From contig JBEKZQ010000404.1 in the NCBI GenBank assembly GCA_049509675.1, forward strand, positions 1 through 5,783: 5,783 bases of DNA. The letters are read 5' to 3'. A program made the position numbers and the translations under genes. The notes beneath the pieces were generated by a model. It ran no database searches and had not been told where the DNA came from. It worked only from the letters and a program-made list of their open reading frames with translations. The DNA comes from JBEKZQ01 sp049509675. Lineage in GTDB: Bacteria > Planctomycetota > Planctomycetia > Pirellulales > Thermoguttaceae. This document shows positions 1 to 5,676 of this stretch, piece after piece. Position 1 is the stretch's first letter, and every line of letters begins with the position of its first letter.

Positions 1-122
1 GCGGCAGGTGGAAAAACTACTCAACAACCGCCCCCGCGCGTGCCTCGGCTTTCGCACTCCCGCTGAAGTTTTCTTCGAGGAAACTCCTCCTGCCAGTTGC
101 GATTGAGATTTGAGACCGCCGA
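1..122 (+). mobile_element. Right end of an IS30-family insertion sequence (boundary approximate)
   Basis: The transposase tail is followed by GTTGCGATTGAGATTTGAGACCGCC (split here as GTTGCGATTGAG at 96-107 and ATTTGAGACCGCC at 108-120). From memory this resembles the terminal repeats of some bacterial IS30 elements, which read roughly GTTGCGA...TTGAATCCGCC and overlap the transposase stop codon. The left end is outside the window, so the inverted-repeat match and target-site duplication cannot be checked. The exact tip is a guess and could lie 20 or more bases further right. Confidence 0.45.
2..106 (+). CDS. IS30-family transposase, C-terminal fragment (5' end outside window)
   Basis: Frame 2 is open from the window edge and encodes 34 residues before TGA at 104-106. 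The segment includes LNNRPRACLGFRTPAEVFFE, which matches the very conserved C-terminus of IS30-type DDE transposases (LNxRPRxxLGxxTPxEVF). This lies just beyond the last catalytic Glu of the RNase H-fold domain, which would cut and join the element's ends. The fragment ends in PPASCD, and the stop codon appears to sit within the terminal repeat, as is common in this family. Only the tail is visible, so whether the complete transposase is functional cannot be judged. The family assignment is strong because the motif is distinctive even in this short stretch. Confidence 0.85.
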   Translation, partial: RQVEKLLNNRPRACLGFRTPAEVFFEETPPASCD

Positions 123-1243
123 GTCTTAAAGGGCGCTGTAGCAGGACTCGGCTCGGCCATCAACTTCAGCAAGGTTGGCGTCACGCACGATGCGACTACG
201 ATTGCTCACATCTGATACCGCCGGGAGAGGGGTGCCTGTCCGTGCCGGGTGGGTCCAAGGAGCCCGATGTCCATCTGGTTTGCGTCGATTGCTTTCGGCG
301 TCTGAACTGCCAGCCCTGGGACCCATGCAAGGACGGATTGGTACAGGCGGAAGCCGCACTGACAGCGAGATACGTGCAGGATGGCTCGCCACCTGAGCCT
401 CGGCGCGGCAAGGCCGCTCGATACTGCCTCGCTATCGCTTTGCTCATAATAATTGTCTCAGGGCTGTCGGCTGCCGCCACAGCAATGCTTGGCTGGGGGC
501 GAATTGGCTACGTCGTGGCCGTATTCGGCGCGTGCTTGGGCTTGCTGCTCATCATGGTGTCTATCGTCCTGAAGCTGCACACCAAGCGGCAGGTAATCGA
601 GTTGTTCGCGCGATGCTGCGATTCAACTGGTCGGGCCACCGAAGCGATCCGACGCCGGCTTCTCGAATACCGCGGCGGTATCATCTCGCTGCCGCAAGCG
701 ATTATCCCCCATCTTCGCGACGGAGGCATTCCTAGTTTCGCAAACGCCTGTTTGCTTCTTGGGGAACTAGCCTATTTGCCTGACGGCCGCCGAAAGGACT
801 ACGTGTACCGTGTTGCGCATGACTTGCTTGGGCGGCGACCGTCCTGCGTATTTGGCGACAGGGAAGGCGAGGACGCCTCGTTTCGAGCGTTAGAAGCGAT
901 AGCCAACCGCCACTTGCCGCAAGACCACGCCCGGCGTTGTGCCCTTAGATCGGCCCTTATGCGTGTTCTCGAACGAAGACTGGAGTCCGAATTCGACTTG
1001 GTGATGATAAGGCTCGGATTTGTGGAGAGAATGTGCGCGGAACTGGGAGACCGCCCAGGGCTGAATCCTACTGACGAGCGGGCAAGGCTAGAAGCGGTGT
1101 ACCAGGAAATGGGGACGCACGCGGGAGAAAGCACAGGCAGTTCTCCTTCTTCGGCCGAGAAGGGCCTCCACAGCGATCCTGTAAGGGACCGCATTCGCCA
1201 CTATTTGACACGGCCTGACATGTCAGGTTCGAGAAGTGGATAA
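110..1243 (+). CDS. Uncharacterised membrane protein with N-terminal Cys-rich (zinc-ribbon-like) segment; 5' end possibly displaced by IS30
   Basis: Function not recognised. The 377-residue reading uses TTG at 110. Residues 28-61 carry C28-x3-C32, followed by IPPGEGCLSV and then C58-x2-C61, resembling a small treble-clef or zinc-ribbon fold in which two cysteine pairs hold zinc. C42, C67 and C73 are further cysteines in this region. Two hydrophobic helices follow at about 103-126 and 133-155, forming a hairpin in the membrane. The remaining 220 residues are mostly charged and probably helical, and are inferred to lie on the same side as the N-terminus. The C-terminal 45 residues are Ser/Gly-rich. 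There is no ATG or GTG before the first cysteine pair. The TTG lies four bases after the transposase stop, in the same frame, and has no good ribosome-binding site. The natural start may therefore have been lost to the insertion. The existence of the protein is likely; its start is doubtful. Confidence 0.6.
   Translation: MRPPSLKGRCSRTRLGHQLQQGWRHARCDYDCSHLIPPGEGCLSVPGGSKEPDVHLVCVDCFRRLNCQPWDPCKDGLVQAEAALTARYVQDGSPPEPRRGKAARYCLAIALLIIIVSGLSAAATAMLGWGRIGYVVAVFGACLGLLLIMVSIVLKLHTKRQVIELFARCCDSTGRATEAIRRRLLEYRGGIISLPQAIIPHLRDGGIPSFANACLLLGELAYLPDGRRKDYVYRVAHDLLGRRPSCVFGDREGEDASFRALEAIANRHLPQDHARRCALRSALMRVLERRLESEFDLVMIRLGFVERMCAELGDRPGLNPTDERARLEAVYQEMGTHAGESTGSSPSSAEKGLHSDPVRDRIRHYLTRPDMSGSRSG
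1214..1227. repeat. Perfect 14-bp palindrome CCTGACATGTCAGG
   Basis: CCTGACA at 1214-1220 is exactly reverse-complementary to TGTCAGG at 1221-1227. It lies in the last ten codons of the upstream membrane-protein gene and about 140 bases before the next start codon. Without a loop it suits a dimeric DNA-binding protein site better than an RNA hairpin. No second copy was noticed in the window, and no T-run follows, so it is not an intrinsic terminator. Chance occurrence is possible. Confidence 0.3.
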
Positions 1244-1357
1244 GCATGGTCCCTACCACAATAGCTATCGGACGTGGCCTCGGAACTACCAGGAGCGATG
1301 TTGCTGTTCCTGAAACTGGGCTAATGCACCGCCGAACAGAGTTGTATAGCCGTGCTG

Positions 1358-1363
1358 AGGAGG
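1358..1363 (+). promoter_or_regulatory. Ribosome-binding site AGGAGG deciding the start at GTG 1370
   Basis: AGGAGG lies six bases upstream of GTG 1370, an ideal Shine-Dalgarno match and spacing. The alternative in-frame GTG at 1352 is upstream of this site and has no comparable signal, so the longer reading is unlikely. Confidence 0.75.
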
Positions 1364-1369
1364 TCTGTA

Positions 1370-2410
1370 GTGTACTGCGCTATATGTAACACTCCCGGTC
1401 AAGGCCAATCTGTCACAGCCGCAAGCATGAGCGCTGCCGTGAAGGCTGGCTTCAATCCGTACAAGGTGCGATTCGCACCAGACATGATGGAGGCGGCGGG
1501 GTTGGGTTCAAGTTACGCTGAATGGCGAGAGTCCGCTATTTGTGGCGTTCTCTCACGAACGGACTGGAATGTCTGTGACACGTGCATGGCCCAGTTGAAG
1601 CCATATCTCGACGGGCCGGCAGCTCCGGCAAGCGTGAAATCATCGAAGCCATTCAGCGATGCTAAGACCGATCCTGCTGCTTCGGTAATGCAGGCAGTTC
1701 TCTCCCAGGGCAGGCGGAGCAGCTACGCTAGGTTTCCGGTGAAACGTTCCCTAATCGCCGCGGGTACTGTCGGAGCCGCAGTCATTTTGGCAGCAACCTT
1801 GTTCTTCTTCACTCGAAACGACAAGGGGGAGGGCGTTCCTGCCAAGAACGATCTGCCATCTGCTAAGTCGGAAGCCTTGGATGAGGGGGTGACTGTCCAG
1901 AGAACGCAGAGTAGTACGTTTCAAACGGAGGTGGGCGAACGTAAGAATCGAGCCGTTCAACCACCTGGCGCTGTGGCCGCTGTGCGGGGAGGCAGCGTCG
2001 AAGCAAAAGCCGCATCGCAGCTCTTGCCAGGCGTTCTCAACCTTAGGGACGTATGCGAACAGATGCGGAAGAAGACACTAAAAGAGCATTATGGATGTCG
2101 GGTCGCTGAATGGCGGATGCGGCCTGACAGCGCAATAAAGAAGTACGTCGAGTTAGTTAAGAATGAGAAAGAACAGTTTCGATTCGTCGAGACTTTGCTA
2201 TGTGAGGGGGAGGATGGCCTCTTGTTCGCCCTGGAAGACAAACCAAGGAAACCGCTGACAGAAAGCGAGAACAATTACGCCGTCTTCTCGCGCGGGTCGT
2301 TCGAGGGAACGCTGGCGGGCGTGAAGACGTTTGATGGCAAGGAGGCACCGGTACTGAAGGATTGGATAGTGCATTTCGGTGATGATAGTTCATCTCAGCG
2401 GGGACCGTGA
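1370..2410 (+). CDS. Uncharacterised zinc-ribbon protein with single membrane helix
   Basis: Function not recognised. From GTG 1370 the protein has 346 residues and begins MYCAICNTPGQGQ. The paired cysteines C3-x2-C6 and C69-x2-C72 (motif DWNVCDTC) frame a domain of about 80 residues containing SMSAAVKAGFNP and AEWRESAICG. Such paired-cysteine N-terminal domains, presumably zinc-binding, occur in Planctomycetota-type proteins of unknown role; I recall this style but cannot confirm a family. A low-complexity linker follows, then one membrane helix at about 127-148 (SLIAAGTVGAAVILAATLFFF). After a second linker rich in Ala, Glu and Lys comes a C-terminal domain at about 220-340 with no recognised motif. 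The layout suggests a cytoplasmic zinc domain and an extracytoplasmic C-terminal domain. It is the second paired-cysteine membrane protein in a row. The strong ribosome-binding site supports the chosen start. Confidence 0.75.
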   Translation: MYCAICNTPGQGQSVTAASMSAAVKAGFNPYKVRFAPDMMEAAGLGSSYAEWRESAICGVLSRTDWNVCDTCMAQLKPYLDGPAAPASVKSSKPFSDAKTDPAASVMQAVLSQGRRSSYARFPVKRSLIAAGTVGAAVILAATLFFFTRNDKGEGVPAKNDLPSAKSEALDEGVTVQRTQSSTFQTEVGERKNRAVQPPGAVAAVRGGSVEAKAASQLLPGVLNLRDVCEQMRKKTLKEHYGCRVAEWRMRPDSAIKKYVELVKNEKEQFRFVETLLCEGEDGLLFALEDKPRKPLTESENNYAVFSRGSFEGTLAGVKTFDGKEAPVLKDWIVHFGDDSSSQRGP

Positions 2411-2488
2411 TGGTGCTTGTGAACGAAGTAGCCCGCACAACGCAATGATCGACAGCCGTTGAGTAACGTTATGCTACCACATACGATA

Positions 2489-2494
2489 GAAGGG
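2489..2494 (+). promoter_or_regulatory. Ribosome-binding site GAAGGG favouring ATG 2503 over ATG 2497
   Basis: GAAGGG ends two bases before ATG 2497 but eight bases before the in-frame ATG 2503. The second spacing is normal, so translation probably begins at 2503. That removes two residues and gives a standard signal peptide beginning MKTVIMTMVV. Confidence 0.55.
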
Positions 2495-2502
2495 CCATGC
2501 AA

Positions 2503-4575
2503 ATGAAAACCGTGATTATGACGATGGTCGTTCTCGCGGTTTGCGCCCCAGCGGCGTTCGGGCAAACGGCCGTCCCTTTGGAAGAAGCTGTGAAGGACGG
2601 CAAGGCTGAGGTGGCAATCAGCGGCATCGGTGGGTCAACGGGCGACGCGATCCTGATTATTGCCCGCCGGAGAGTCCCGGGGGTCTTGCGCCTTACGCTG
2701 ACCCTCGGCACCGTGTTTGGGAGTGTTTCGGGCACCGTCCAGAACATGGTCGGTGCTGCCATCAAGGGGGAGCGCGTTGGCGAAAACTCGTACCGACCGG
2801 CTACGGAAATCTTTCTGGCCGACAACGACAAACACAGCTACGTGGTCGAAGCGTACTGCTTGGATTTCCACAAAGCCAACCCAGGACCGCGAGATTCCTT
2901 CACGCTCGCCGCGCCCGATCCGCGAGCGGCAAGGATTCTGAGCGCAGGGCAGGACAAATCGGCGTCGATCGGTGCAATTCAATCTGCCCTGTGGATGGCT
3001 CGCGATGGCTTGTCGCCGACCCAGGTTCAGTCGCGATTTCCCGCCACGACGCAGGACCTTGCGATGGCGCGATCCGTTATTGGACAAGTCGCTCAAGGTG
3101 CGAACCAGCAGGTGAGGCGGCAGGCAGAAGCGGTCACGGCGAGCGCTACGGAACCGACGACACAGCCGGGCGATACAGTGGTTGTGGTAACCGAGGGTGC
3201 CAAGCTGATGGCCGGGGACACAGTTATCGCCGCCCTGAAGGCCGGCACCCAGATGAAAGTGGTAAAGTTAGCTGCGAAATGGATTGCCGTCGCCGCTACT
3301 GTCAACGGGGCAAACAGAATTGGGTGGGTGAGCATCACTGATCTGAGGCGAGTTCCCACCCAGGGGGCTGCGAAGGCAGATACGCTTCCTGCGCCTGCTG
3401 CCGCCGTCTCGGACACAAGAATCCACGATGCTGCGAAAACGGGAGACGTTGCCGCCATCCGCGCACTGCTGGAAAAGCAACCCACGCTAATCAGCGCTGC
3501 GAACAACGACGGCCAAACGCCGCTGCACATCGCGGCGAAGAACGGCCAGAGAGAGGTGGCAAAGCTCTTGCTGGAGAAGGACGCCCAAGTCAACGCCAGG
3601 GACAAGTTTGCCGGAACTCCCTTGCATTGGGCCGCATTCTATAGCCACGAATCCGTAGCTGAATTGCTTCTTGCCAAGGGGGCTGCGACCGATTCGGGGG
3701 ACAGAAAGGGGTGGACTCCGCTGCACTACGCAGCGTACAACGGCTGCAAGGGTTTGGCCGATTTGCTGATCTCTCGTGGAGCCGATGTTCACGTCAAACA
3801 GGCGGAAGGCATGACGCCGTTACACGTTGCGGCCCTGAACGGCAAGAAGGATTTAGCCGAACTACTGATCGGGAAAGGGGCGAGGGTTGACGTGAAGGAC
3901 AACAATGGTCGTACACCTGTGGAGTACGCATTGGCACGGGGGCACAAGGATTGTGCTGCCTTTCTGCGGGCAGAAAACCCATTTGACACTGAATCGGCCG
4001 CCGGCAAATCCGAGTTACCGCGCGCCGGAGATGCCGCACCAACGACAGTGGCAGCGCTCCATCAGGCGCTAAAGGCAGCAAATCCGCACTATACAGGCGA
4101 GGCAAAGGTCTACAAGGATGAGCACGGCAAGATATGGGGCATTGACATGAGCAAGTGCAGAGTAACCAGTCTTGAGCCGTTGCGAGGTATGGAACTGAAG
4201 GCCGTCGTCTGTAACGACACTGAAGTGCAAGACTTAAGCCCGCTGAAGGGTATGCAGTTGGAGCAATTTATCTGCGCTACTTCGCAAGTCGATGACCTAT
4301 CGGTGCTAGCCGGGATGCCGCTTCACCGAATTGATATTTCGGGAACGAAAGTCAGGAACCTAAAGCCCCTAAAGGGCATGTCGCTCCAAGAGATCGGCTT
4401 CAATCCCCACGAAATTGCCGAAGGCATCGAAGTCCTCAGGGAAATGACGAGTCTCCTCATTATTTTCACGGACACACCCAAACAAACGGCAGTGGGACCG
4501 CGCCTGCGAGCGGGATTACAGCCAAAAACATTCTGGGAGAACTACGACCGTGGAGAGTTTCGGAAAACGAACTGA
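2503..4575 (+). CDS. Secreted mosaic protein: thioester-domain-like, SH3b, ankyrin repeats and leucine-rich repeats
   Basis: The protein has 690 residues from ATG 2503. Residues 1-20 form a Sec signal peptide (MKTVIMTMVVLAVCAPAAFG, then QTAVP), so it is exported; there is no lipobox. Residues 25-200 form a beta-rich domain with GDAILIIARRRV, AYCLDF (Cys119) and IQSALWM (Gln160), faintly like bacterial thioester domains. Residues 223-284 look like a bacterial SH3 domain, with GDTVVVVTEGAKL, W260 and the closing GWVSITDL. Residues 304-493 hold six ankyrin repeats of 33 residues; the middle four carry the TPLHxAA signature and the first and last are divergent caps. Residues 515-690 form a leucine-rich segment of about four short repeats built on 'LxPLKGMxL', ending in FWENYDRGEF. 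That ending closely resembles the tail of LRR proteins and LRR domains of kinases in Planctomycetota. All modules after the signal peptide are typical of binding surfaces and no catalytic site is seen. A role in extracytoplasmic protein interaction or adhesion is inferred. The 3' end overlaps the next gene by 26 bases. Confidence 0.85.
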   Translation: MKTVIMTMVVLAVCAPAAFGQTAVPLEEAVKDGKAEVAISGIGGSTGDAILIIARRRVPGVLRLTLTLGTVFGSVSGTVQNMVGAAIKGERVGENSYRPATEIFLADNDKHSYVVEAYCLDFHKANPGPRDSFTLAAPDPRAARILSAGQDKSASIGAIQSALWMARDGLSPTQVQSRFPATTQDLAMARSVIGQVAQGANQQVRRQAEAVTASATEPTTQPGDTVVVVTEGAKLMAGDTVIAALKAGTQMKVVKLAAKWIAVAATVNGANRIGWVSITDLRRVPTQGAAKADTLPAPAAAVSDTRIHDAAKTGDVAAIRALLEKQPTLISAANNDGQTPLHIAAKNGQREVAKLLLEKDAQVNARDKFAGTPLHWAAFYSHESVAELLLAKGAATDSGDRKGWTPLHYAAYNGCKGLADLLISRGADVHVKQAEGMTPLHVAALNGKKDLAELLIGKGARVDVKDNNGRTPVEYALARGHKDCAAFLRAENPFDTESAAGKSELPRAGDAAPTTVAALHQALKAANPHYTGEAKVYKDEHGKIWGIDMSKCRVTSLEPLRGMELKAVVCNDTEVQDLSPLKGMQLEQFICATSQVDDLSVLAGMPLHRIDISGTKVRNLKPLKGMSLQEIGFNPHEIAEGIEVLREMTSLLIIFTDTPKQTAVGPRLRAGLQPKTFWENYDRGEFRKTN

Positions 4576-5098
4576 CCTGCCAATTGGTGTGCAACCCGCG
4601 TGGGAAGCGCCTGATTGGCCGAGTGAGTCTGGCACGCAGCCAGACACCGCTAGGCAGAACGCTATAGCGCCTCAGCACGAGAACGACCGATCGGCGCTTC
4701 CCGTCGGCCGCCTTCTCTCCCGTGGGGAGTTCTTGGCACTACTGGTCTCCGGCGCAACGGCAGAGTTGGCATTTTTCGCGGGGATGGGCCGACACCGGCC
4801 CCCGTTGGGCCGAGAAGGACGAAGACCAGTGCGTAACAAGAGGATGCTGGCCGCGGCGGAGCCGCAGGGAACGCTGCTTGTCACGGAAGACGGCCAAGGG
4901 GTCAAGGCGGTCTTGGGTGGTCGCCTCAACCCGGTTGCGCGGGAGATTTGGACGTTGGCGAACGGCAAGCACTCGGTTGAGGATATTGCGAGCAGCATCT
5001 CCCGTCGATTTGTAATACCCTACGACGTGGCGCTTGATGATACACGTGCGTTCATCGACGTTATGGTGGAGCACAGCTTTATCTCTACCGAGGCGTGA
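4550..5098 (+). CDS. PqqD-like RiPP recognition element protein with unusual N-terminal extension
   Basis: The C-terminal 75 residues (about 108-180 of 182) match the PqqD family. The pattern is GGRLNPVAREIWTLANGK, then SVEDIASSISRRFVIP, then a helix ending in FIDVMVEHSFIS, equivalent to the family's LNxxGxxIWxLxDG and late hydrophobic helix. PqqD-type domains bind the leader of a precursor peptide and present it to a radical SAM enzyme, and such an enzyme is encoded 23 bases downstream. PqqD itself is only about 90 residues long. Here GTG 4550, with GGAG ten bases before it, adds a polar, Pro-rich stretch and a Tat-like segment at 55-79 (LLSRGEFLALLVSG...). An alternative GTG at 4829, with AAGGA at 4815-4819 nine bases upstream, would give an 89-residue protein beginning MRNKRMLAAAE, the normal family size. 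The 93 extra codons without a stop favour the long form; the family length favours the short one. The domain call is firm, the start is not. Confidence 0.75.
   Translation: MESFGKRTDLPIGVQPAWEAPDWPSESGTQPDTARQNAIAPQHENDRSALPVGRLLSRGEFLALLVSGATAELAFFAGMGRHRPPLGREGRRPVRNKRMLAAAEPQGTLLVTEDGQGVKAVLGGRLNPVAREIWTLANGKHSVEDIASSISRRFVIPYDVALDDTRAFIDVMVEHSFISTEA
4627..4645. repeat. Perfect hairpin: 7-bp stem, 5-base loop
   Basis: GTCTGGC (4627-4633) pairs with GCCAGAC (4639-4645) around the loop ACGCA. No T-run follows, so it is not a classical intrinsic terminator. It lies 50 bases after the mosaic-protein stop and, if the short PqqD start is correct, in untranslated RNA between the genes, where it could affect mRNA processing. 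If the long start is correct it is simply within coding sequence. A separate 10-bp palindrome, CGCTATAGCG, follows at 4660-4669. Confidence 0.35.
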
Positions 5099-5112
5099 CG
5101 GAGGGCTTTTGC

Positions 5113-5118
5113 GGGAGA
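5113..5118 (+). promoter_or_regulatory. Ribosome-binding site GGGAGA for the radical SAM gene (ATG 5122)
   Basis: GGGAGA ends three bases before ATG 5122, close but usable. The longer in-frame reading from GTG 5095 overlaps the upstream stop (GTGA), and its only purine-rich match, GAGG, is one base away, which is too close. ATG 5122 is preferred on this ground. ATG 5200, preceded by AAAAGG, would start just ahead of the conserved YRLTTDVF segment and remains possible. Confidence 0.4.
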
Positions 5119-5121
5119 ACG

Positions 5122-5676
5122 ATGACAAGCCAATCGGTTCGGCGTCTCGGTCTTCGGGCTGATGAGGGACTGAAGTTCGCGGTAAGCTTGGAAAAGGATA
5201 TGCAGTACAGACTCACAACAGATGTGTTCTGCCTCGACCATCTCGGCGGCCGTATTGCCTACGCGCCGTTAAAGGGTGTGGTGTTGATGGTCAATCGGGC
5301 TGCGGCAAACCTCCTGGCTCAGTTGCATGACGGGGACAGTTGCGAGCCTAATGACCGGAACCTCGAAGCGATGTCTCTCCTCATGGACCTTGGGCTGGTC
5401 AATGGACCTCCCGATGAGTTGCACGAAGACGGCAATGGTGACTTTCGGCCGACGGAAACCACGCTTTTCCTTACGAGGGCCTGCAATCTGCGCTGTGTTT
5501 ACTGCTATGCCTCTGGTGGAGAGCGGCCGAATGTCATGCCGTGGCAGGTCGCCAAGGCTGCCGTGGACTTTGTCTTAGAGAATGCCGCTGCCCTTGAGCA
5601 AAGCTCTGTTGGTGTGAGTTTTCATGGCGGTGGTGAGCCTACACTCGCCTGGACTCTTCTGGGGGTGCTCGCATAG
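5122..5676 (+). CDS. Radical SAM peptide maturase, truncated by an in-frame stop
   Basis: From ATG 5122 the reading has 184 residues. Residues 28-95 (YRLTTDVFCLDHLGG, AYAPLKGVVLMVN, LLMDLGLVN) look like the N-terminal, probably winged-helix, region of peptide-modifying radical SAM enzymes. Then comes TLFLTRACNLRCVYCYASGG, with C121-x3-C125-x2-C128. These cysteines bind the [4Fe-4S] cluster that cleaves S-adenosylmethionine to make the 5'-deoxyadenosyl radical. SFHGGGEPTLAW at 167-178 contains the GGEP motif that contacts the methionine amino group. The style matches the SPASM/anaerobic sulfatase maturase-like group. Such enzymes are usually 350-450 residues. Here TAG at 5674-5676 ends the protein ten codons after the P of GGEP, removing most of the TIM barrel and any C-terminal SPASM cluster domain. 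As read, the product should be inactive. It could be a pseudogene, a sequencing error or a recoded stop. The partner PqqD-like protein is encoded just upstream, and the two are probably co-transcribed. Confidence 0.8.
   Translation: MTSQSVRRLGLRADEGLKFAVSLEKDMQYRLTTDVFCLDHLGGRIAYAPLKGVVLMVNRAAANLLAQLHDGDSCEPNDRNLEAMSLLMDLGLVNGPPDELHEDGNGDFRPTETTLFLTRACNLRCVYCYASGGERPNVMPWQVAKAAVDFVLENAAALEQSSVGVSFHGGGEPTLAWTLLGVLA

Noticed and set aside
77..89. Small inverted repeat GAGGA-AAC-TCCTC at the transposase 3' end
   Set aside because: Only five base pairs, inside conserved transposase codons, with no T-run; easily explained by chance.
799..1194. 131-codon open frame on the minus strand
   Set aside because: Antisense to the first membrane-protein gene, Ser/Arg-rich composition without domain features, typical of a shadow frame in GC-rich coding DNA.
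1246..1389. A 47-codon open frame beginning ATG two bases after the membrane-protein stop (MVPTTIAIGRGLG...)
   Set aside because: No good ribosome-binding site, no recognisable motif, and it runs out of frame into the strongly supported gene starting at 1370. It is short enough to be chance.
2459..2487. Possible promoter TTGAGT - 17 bases - TACGAT ahead of the mosaic-protein gene
   Set aside because: Each box matches the consensus at only 4 of 6 positions, and the implied transcription start would fall at the ribosome-binding site or start codon, so the two signals conflict.
2635..3605. Long minus-strand open frames of 153 and 170 codons
   Set aside because: They lie wholly within the mosaic-protein gene, whose domains are recognisable on the + strand. 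The hydrophobic or Arg-rich translations are mirror-frame artefacts.
3400..3980. Ankyrin region considered as a DNA tandem repeat
   Set aside because: The 99-base units are similar at the protein level but well diverged in DNA, so they are ancient protein repeats and not a recent tandem array.
4722..5015. 97-codon + strand frame rich in Trp, Arg and Ser (MGSSWHYWSPAQ...), considered as a precursor peptide
   Set aside because: It overlaps the PqqD domain in another frame, and its Arg/Ser/Trp-rich composition is that expected of an out-of-frame reading. It has no leader/core organisation.
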